From positions 1,364,001 through 1,428,000 of the forward strand of contig CP050890.1 of NCBI GenBank assembly GCA_016745215.1: DNA of 64,000 bases, given 5' to 3'. Under the pieces are notes generated by a model that saw only the letters and a list, made by a program, of their open reading frames with translations, was not told where the DNA came from and ran no database searches. Shown here one piece after another: positions 53,601 through 62,600 of the stretch (the first letter of the stretch is position 1; each line of letters starts with the position of its first letter). A program made the translations under genes and the position numbers. The DNA is from Thiohalocapsa sp. PB-PSB1. Its GTDB lineage: Bacteria > Pseudomonadota > Gammaproteobacteria > Chromatiales > Chromatiaceae.

Positions 53601-56600
53601 CTCCGGTAATGGACCCCTACCCCGAAGCATCACCGGAAGAGCCCGGATTTATCCTTGTTCTGGGACAAGCCCTGCCGCGCGATATTTCGCTGAATTACGT
53701 ATTGGACAGCAGTGATAGTGTCGCCGATTGCGCCGACACGCCACAAAGCCTGACGATTCCCGCCTACTCACAAACGCTTCGTGTGGCCTACCCTTATGAA
53801 GATGATGCATCGGCATCCGGTAATCGCGATGCCTTGCTGGCTATCTGTTCGGACTCCGTTCCCGTCGGCGTGGAGTTGATCAATGATGGTAATGCTCAGT
53901 TCGAGATTGTCGATGACGATCGCGCCACGATCAAAATCAAGCAGAACCTTCCCTCCGCTCCCATTCCCGGAGATATGACGAATTTTGTCTCTGAAATTGA
54001 GGTCTTGGGCTTTGATGCCAATCAGGTGCCCATCGTCCAAAGTGGCGATCCCCGAGTCGGTGAAGTGATATTGGCCTCTGTTGAGGACGGGGTTAATGTG
54101 CAGACCGAAGTGCATGGGCTGTTACTTGAAACGGCGGCGGCGGATGGGCTTACTGATACTCCCCTCATTCAATTTCCCGGGTTGTCTGAGGAGGCGCAAA
54201 CTGTTATCAGCGGCTTTAATCTGAGTGGATTGGGTGAATCCAGATATTATCGATATCGGGGACTTTTATCCTTACCCGCGGGTTCGGGCTTGGGTAAAGC
54301 AGTCGAATTTGCTCTGGCCGCGACCGCAGGGGATGCAGAGCTTTGGATTAATCCCGCCGGTAGTAACTCCCAAAATGCCGGTCTGTTGATCAAACCAGGG
54401 ACAACGGAACGAGAGGAGGTGGCTGAGCCACCAAGTCCTGCCATTCCTCCCTACCTGTTGACGCTAAGTGAAGGGCAGTTTTACTTTATTGAGGCACTGT
54501 TTGAAGGTGCGGAAGGAAACGATGGTCTTGGTAGTTTGCAAGTGCAATGGGACTTAGGGGCCGGAATGGTGGATATTCCGTTGGAGAGCTTGACACCCTG
54601 GCCGATTGATAAGGGCTTTGTAGTGGAAAGCTGGAACAACAATGAGGGTGATCTTGATACCTCGTCCATTGATGACTTTGTGAACAGTGCGGCCTATGCT
54701 AGGGCGCCAGATGATACCCGCGTGCTGACCAGTGCCTTGCACCTGTCAGACGACAGCGGCGAGGCATCCGCTCGACGGGTGAGCACGATGCTGGTGGCGC
54801 CGGAAAGCGGGTACTACCGCTTTGCGCTCAGTTCCGATGGGGATTCGGAATTACGTATTGTTGAGGGTAATTCACTCAACCAGCGTCTGGCCTGGATTGA
54901 TGGCGATGAGGTTTATGGAGAAGTGATTCCTTCATATAGAAAACACCCTGGTTTCGAGTACACTGATGTTGATATGACGTTAATACGTTATGAGTCGAGC
55001 GGAGCTGATCAGTCCTGGGAACTTCAATACTCGGATAATGTTGAGGGTACTTTGCCTTGGGGATACAGCGGCAAAATAAATCTGTTTACCGATTCCACCT
55101 TTATCCCTCAAGTATGTGATCAGTACAGGTTCATCAGTACCAATGTAGTCGGTTCCGCAGGCGTGGATGATCCTCAGCCAACAAATACGCTTCGGCTTCA
55201 AAATGTACCCACCATAGATGATGCTCGTTGCTCGGGAACCCCTCCCGGAGGAGTCTACCCATCTCCACCCTACGATGGAACCAAGATTCAGTTTTATTTT
55301 CAGGATCAAGCCGGTGGTGACGTGAGCTATGACCCCGATAGTTTCATGCTGGATGGCAACGATTTGCGCCTTCACTATCCCGAAGATCAGCAGTGGAACT
55401 GGCAGGATAAGACCGCGAACTGTGGGGACGACACCGCTGCCGGGTGTTCCCGCCCTCGGTCGGAACCGATCTACCTGGAGGCCGGAAAGCAGTATCTGTT
55501 GCAAACGCTGCAAGTGAACACCCGGCAAACGAGTCACCTGTCAGTGGCCTGGCAGCCGCCCTCACGCGACAGTCTGGAATTGCTGACGGCGGATAATCTG
55601 AGCTTTCCTCACATCAATTTGCCTTTGCGTTTGGAAGTACAGGAAGCCCTTGCGCCTATTGATCCCGCCGCCACCCCGATGATGCTGGACGATTCAGTCA
55701 TTCCGCTATTTGGGCGTAAATATCGCGTCGTCAGTGCCACAATGAAGGCCTCCGGGACAACTGCGGAAGGAGTCGATACCGGTTCGGGCGACCTTACGAC
55801 CAATGCATTGACCTTTTCTTCTGGATTCATGGGCAAGATTACCGGACAGGATGTCACCCTCACCTATGACCCTGAGTTAGAGACACAGAATGCGGCGACG
55901 GTAGAGCTTTCACCGCTCAACATTTCCGCGGATATCGCCGATATGGTGCTCACCGTGGAAGAAGAAGCGGTCTTAAGTGTCTCTCTGGATGCGCCTCCCG
56001 CCGGGGGATCGGCTACCGTCACATTGACCCCGACAGGGGCAAATGCCGATTTCATCGACTTTGTCTCCGGAAATACTCTGGACTTTACTGACGGCGACCC
56101 CGAGACGGATTCGACACATTGGAGCAAGCCACAAACGGTGACCGTCAAAGCCGTGGAGGTTGCCTATCAATCCGGTAGCGACAGTTACGATCCCCTGGCG
56201 TCGACCGTGGAAATAAGTGCGGAAGCGTCCGGGTACGAAACCGACGGCATCAGCATTGTGACTTTTCCGCAGAAACTCAAAAGCAATACGCTCTATGTGG
56301 TCAGGCCCAATGGCCTGGAGGTAAGTACAATTGCATTCGCCGATGAGCCTTCGGAGACCGGGATCCAGGTATTGCAGTTGCACGATGACGGTGTGCCCGT
56401 GGAGGTTGACGGCTGGTCATGGCAAGACGAGGCGGGAGACTTGGTCGGTTCCGTAGATGGGACGGAAGTTATCCGGGTTTCTCCTTATGCGGACGGCAGC
56501 TTTGTTGGGCCAATTGTCGCCGTTGCGGAGCCTCTGCCCTTATTTGCCAGCGTCGAGGTGAGTAAGGACTTTTTCACGCAAGTCATGCCGTGGAAAACAA

Positions 56601-59600
56601 GCTATCAAATTAGGGGCTTTGATTTGGTCGCTAATGGTGAGGATAAAGCGGCAGTGACCATTACCGTTCGCAATGGTCGGCCCTCCATCGTGCTTCGAAA
56701 TGCCCTGGGAGAAGAGCTGGTTACTGCAGAGACACCGAACGTGGTCGCTTATACCCCGTCGGGTGCCGCTAACGAAATACTTGGGCGCATTGACGAGCCC
56801 ATGGTCACGGAATTTGGTGTCTTGCGTATCGAAGATAAAGGCAGTGATACCTACGCATGGAGCTACGAACCCAATCCCCGGGTTCAGCCGGGTACGCAGG
56901 ATTTTGTGATCAAAACAGAAGAAGACAATTCTTTACCGCTGTCGGTTTCACTGACCAACTACAACACACAGCCCCGTTTAATCACCGCCCAGATGGCGTT
57001 GGCTGATTTGGATGCGTCTGCTGTATCGGTGGCCGCGCCTGCGTCAATCGGCGAAGACGGCGGTAGCGTCGATATCACCTTTTCGAGAACGGATGACTCA
57101 GACGATCTCGAGGTCTTCTATCATATCGATACCTTCAATAGGGCCGATCCCGGTAATCGCGGTTTAAGCCTGAGTACTATCACCAGCCCCCCGGGATTGG
57201 ATCAGGCGCGCTCGCTGGAAATCGAAGGGGGATTGCCTTTAAACACAAGCGATGAAACCCTGACGGTCGAAATGGTCATTCGCGCTACGGAGTTCGATGG
57301 CCACCAGGGTTTACTGATGGGTAGGGTGGACGGCAGCAAGAAAAACCTCCTGCGACTGATTGATCGCGAGCTGGCTGCTCAGGGTGGGGCTCTCACCTAT
57401 ACCTTCCCCACAAGTATCGGCCTCGACCAATGGGTACACGTGGCCTATACCGTGGACGGAGGCAATCACGCCTTGTATGTGAACGGCAACAAAGTGGCCG
57501 CGGATACGACGAGTGAGCCTTTCCCGACGCATCTGCTGGCTATCGGGCGTGATAATGGTGGGTACTTTGCCAAGGGTATCATCGACGATGTGCGGGTATG
57601 GAGCCATATTCGAAGTGATAACGAAATCCGCGACGCACACGCCAGCGCCCTGGCCATCAATGAGGCGGATATTGAGGGCCGCCTGATTGGCTATTGGGAC
57701 TTCAATGACCTTAATGTGGATAACCGGGTGGACAGCACAACGGTGGTGGCCTTGACTGATGAGAGTAATGCCGTCATTGATGTTAGCGATCCGGCTATCA
57801 GTGCCGCGTTGTGGTTTGCCCGCGGTCAGGCAACCTGGGATGACCAGGCAGACGGTACCGGGGATTTCACTCTCTCCAATACGACGAGTACATTGTCCAC
57901 CCAACAGCGAAATATCATGGGCGGAGCAATTGACGCTCATCGCCCAACGTTTGCCGTAGCGGATTTTGATGGCAATGGTGTTCCAGACCTTGTGACCTTG
58001 GAGGATAGCGGCTCATTGCGCTTGTTGCATAACAAAGGCGCGAATAAATCGAGACAGCTTGACTTCTCGGAGTCCCGTCTACGACAGAAATTGCCCGAAA
58101 GACTGTCTCCCAGAAAACTATCTATGGCGGCAGGGGATGTCGACGGCGATGGTTACCCCGATTTGATTTTTGCGAGTCGGGAAGGGGAATTTTTCCTCAT
58201 GAGCAATCGGGGAGACGGCAATGGATTTACCAAAGCAAGACGACTGAAAAGTGAAGCCGCGTCGAGCGCAGCCTCTGCCAGAGTGTCCCCCGTGTTAGTG
58301 GATCTCGATGGCGATGGGCGGGCCGAGTTGGTGACCATTAACGAGATGGGCGTGGTCAGACATCATAGGCTTGACGGCGACAATCTGCGGGCGCTTGAAA
58401 AACCGCTACTGCCAGCGTTACCGCAATCGGACAAGGGGTATTTTGTGACCTTTGCGGATCTGGACCGCGACGGCGATCCGGACGCTATCGTGGACTACCT
58501 GGACATTCAGCCTGGACAGCCTGTCGGCGGTCAGCGTTTTTATGAGAACTATGGCGATGCGCAAACGCCTTTCTTCGTCCATGCGCCCCGCAGCCGGATT
58601 GCTTACCGCTTAAGGGACTTGGATCGAATGGCGCGCTATGGTGATCTGGCCCTGCGCCATGTCTACGACCGGGTGGGCTTTTATCAGTTGGCCGATCTCG
58701 ATGGAGATGGTCGTGTGGATCTCTTGCAAAGTGATGTTAAAGGCCAGGTCCATGCAAGAACCTTCGACTCCGGAAACTCAATCGTGATCCCCGCCGGTTC
58801 ACTCGACGCGACTGTCACCGTATCGGTGAACGATGATGATTTGGTGGAATCCCTGGAGTCATTACAACTGCGCATTATTGAGGGTAATATTGCCACCTCG
58901 GGCTATAGAGCCAGTGCGGGTGCGGATCGGGTAGTCGTCGAGATTCAGGACAACGACACCTCAGGGCTGGTGATTACCGATAGTTTGGGCGCATCGGTTG
59001 CCACATTATCTGAATTCGAGCTTTCAGAAACCACCGGCATTGCCGAAATGTTCAATATTCGCTTGCGTAGTGAGCCCGCGGGTGATGTGATTGTCAGGGT
59101 CGCCAGCAGTAACCCGGCTCACGCTTTGGTGGCCCTCCAGGATACGCCAACGGGTTATCGGGAGCAGCACACGCTGGTTTTCACCGGCGACAACTGGAGC
59201 ACGGACAGGCCCGTCTATTTCAAGGCAGTTGACGAAGCTATCGCGGATGATGGCCAATCAGTGTACTTTGGTATCGCAACCCACAGCGACGACCCGGAAT
59301 ATATGGGCCAGGTATTCGGGTTAAGCGCCGATACCATTGGCAACGACGATGTGGCGGGCGTGCGCATCGGTATGGATAAGCTGCCCAGTGCAGCGGTGGT
59401 TCCAAATGCAATCTACACCGACGAAGGCGAGATCAACACCATGAAAGTGGCGCTGTCAAGCCAGCCATCAAGGCCGGTCACCCTGCGCTTGGTCCCCCGG
59501 GATGATGAACTGACCTTCTTCCCCCAGAGGCGCCTTCTTTCTCAGGTGCATATCAAGGGAACGTCGCGAAGCGTCGAAGTCAAAGAAGTACTGCCACCGG

Positions 59601-62600
59601 GGAGCGGTGACTGTCAGGTGGCGGGAGGAGATACGGATAACGGTACCCTAAGTCAGGGTGTCTACGGTAGTCTCTGTTGGCAGGCGGACGGATTCTATAC
59701 CTATAGACAAGACCTGGCGGTCACTGTTCCGGCTGTCGGGGCAAAAGAGAGTTTTGCTTTCATTGTTGACAATGGCTATGCCAAACGCAGCACAGAGGCC
59801 CTGACCATTCGCTTGCCGGGATTCTTGTCTGGCGACGCCAGATCCGGCGGCGCCAAAAAGGCCAGCACCAGAGCCGCGGGTGATCCCTTTATTCGCAGCG
59901 GTTCGATTTTGGCTAATGGCAGTCATTTGGCTGGTCAGGTGATGGAACTGAGGTTTACGCCAGGGGATTGGGATGTGGAGCGTACCGTAGCAGTGGCTGC
60001 CGTGGACGACGACAAGGTGGAGTATACCCATGAGTCCCTGATCGATATTCTGTTCAGCAATCCGGACCTTGGGGTGTACGGCGATTTTGGTGTTCTCGAG
60101 TGGAAGCCCGATGGCTCTCTGAGATATACCCTATCCGCTTCGAGCTCTCTTGAAGTGGGTGTTCACCAAGAGCGTCGTTTCTACTTTACCCAAAGCGATG
60201 ATGCCGATAACAACCACACACTGGATTTGTCGATCACGCTGGTGGATGACGATGATGATGAGTTGACTGACCCATCGATCACAGTGGCGGCATCCGTGGA
60301 CGGCGCTGACGCTGTTGCGTTGATGACAGATACCACAGCCGTTAGTGGTGTCCATCGTTTCACCGGAGACCTGGACCTGGTGGGCGCCAATTCACTGACC
60401 GGTATGGACCTGGCGGAGTTGGACGCAGCTTATATGGCGGCTCAGGTAGGGCTGTTACAAAACCCCATTGCCGTGAGCATTCAGGATGATGACTTGCCGG
60501 TGGTCCGCGCCGGTATTGATTTGCAGGGCGATGAAGTCTCTCACCCCGGATACTTTACGCTCAGCGTAAGCGACCCGGTCGGCTTGCCCGGCGGCTTACC
60601 GGTGTCCTACCAATTATTTGGCACCAGTACGGATGATCCGCGGGTGACCACCGAGTTGAGCGATCCTCCCGCGGGTGGTCAGGATCCGGGGCCGGATTTT
60701 CAAATTACCGAAGTACTTAAAACCGGTAAGCTGTTTATTCCCTATGGCCAAACCCGGGTCAGTTTTCCGATCTTCCCCGTCGATGACCCGACCCCGGAAG
60801 AGTCACTGGCAATGCGCTATGAACAGGTACTGGTTAAAGTGCTGGCAGACGACAACGGGATGTACTTGCTGGATCAACGCCGTCCGGAGTATCAGGAGGC
60901 AGCCGTTCGTATTATCGATAACGAGAAAGTCGGACTCAGAGTGGTGATGCCCGCCAATGGATTGTTGGTGGATGAAGGCCATTACAATAGCTTTAAGATC
61001 GGCTTGAAATCTCAACCTCAGGGAAACATCAGTATCGATTTCTTTAACGATCATATCTTGTCGAATCATCTGTTCGACGGTTCTTTCATCCAGGTGGGAT
61101 CAGAGAACCAGGGTACCGGTGAATTCGACAGCAATGTTCTGTTTGGCCCTCATAACTGGAACCAGTGGCAAAAAGTGACGGTGAGAGCCTTCGACAACAT
61201 GGTGATGAACCGAGATAGCCTGGAACCGCGCTATGGGGACATTTACTATACCGTTACCAGCCCGGAGATGCCCTATTGCAGTACGGATGTGACCCAATGC
61301 ACGCCCTTTTACAATACGGAAAAAGGCGCGTTGAATCTCACACTTCCCGATAGTGGTGAGACTGAGCCAAAGACACTGGATACTGTTGTTAAAACCGTTA
61401 ACGGGTCTCCGGTCTCCGATAGCAATAAGGTGTTTCCTGGTAACTATGGGCAACTCACCCTGACCAAGGCAGCCGATGCCTTTAAGGGGGATTTTACTTA
61501 CCAACGTCAACCCAGTATGGCTGCCGACAGTGAGTTGATTGATGCCATCCTGCAGGCGGGAATTGGACGCGTGAAAGATGTGTTTGCGTATGAGCTTAAA
61601 GATGGCACATCCCAAAGGCTGGCGGTGGAAATTCAGGCGCTTAATCGAGTGACGCTTGAAGATACCGCGAAAGGTTCGGTCACCAAGATCGGTAAGTATG
61701 GCCGTCTTCAACTGGAGGGTTCCGGAAATTATACCTACACGATCGATCCCGGCGCCTTATCTTCATTGCCGACCAATGAGGCCTGGAAAGTACAGGATAC
61801 CTTCCTTTATGTTCTCAACACACCAGAGACCAATGCTGGTGAGGCGATAGATACCTACTACACCTTTACAATCGCCGTTATTCAGGAATATAGCGGCGGC
61901 GCCTATGTGAAACGAGCCTACGTCGAGGGCACCGAACCGGGTGATCCGGCAAATCCGGAGAATAATACCTGTGACTTGGTGACTGGCACTACCTGTAGTG
62001 GCAATGTGCTACGCAATGAACTGGGCTCACCCACCGGTGAAGGGCAGCCTGAATTGGTGATTAGCCAGGTCGGTATCAGCCAACTGACGCCAGTGGTTAC
62101 GAGTATGTATTTGCAGGATAGTGGCGGCGCTGATCTTTTGGTTGGCAGTAATCGTATACTGACGAACCCTCTATACACCACCAATCATCTCAATACCGTG
62201 CCTGATTTACTGTCGGTGTCTACGGATACCGCCATTGAGGGCAATCACGGTACCTTGACCCTCGATGCATCCGGTGACTATGAATACCGTATCCCACTGG
62301 CAGCCCTAAGGGATGGATTGGCAGCGGGCCAGGAACGTAAATTATACGACCGCTTTGAGTATCATCTGAATAATGAGGATGAGTCTTATGTCGAAATCGT
62401 CTCGGTTTATGATTACGACACCCGAACAGCTTCTATTATGGCTGATGGCATAGCCCTGGATACGTCCTATGACGATACGTCAGGAGCGGAAGCCTTTTAT
62501 GCCAGCGGCGATCTGTCTCCTCTTTCCGGGGATGGCTCAAACTCATACACAGTCACTCACTCAGGCCTGTCTCACCCCAGCGTTCAGGTGCTCGACACAC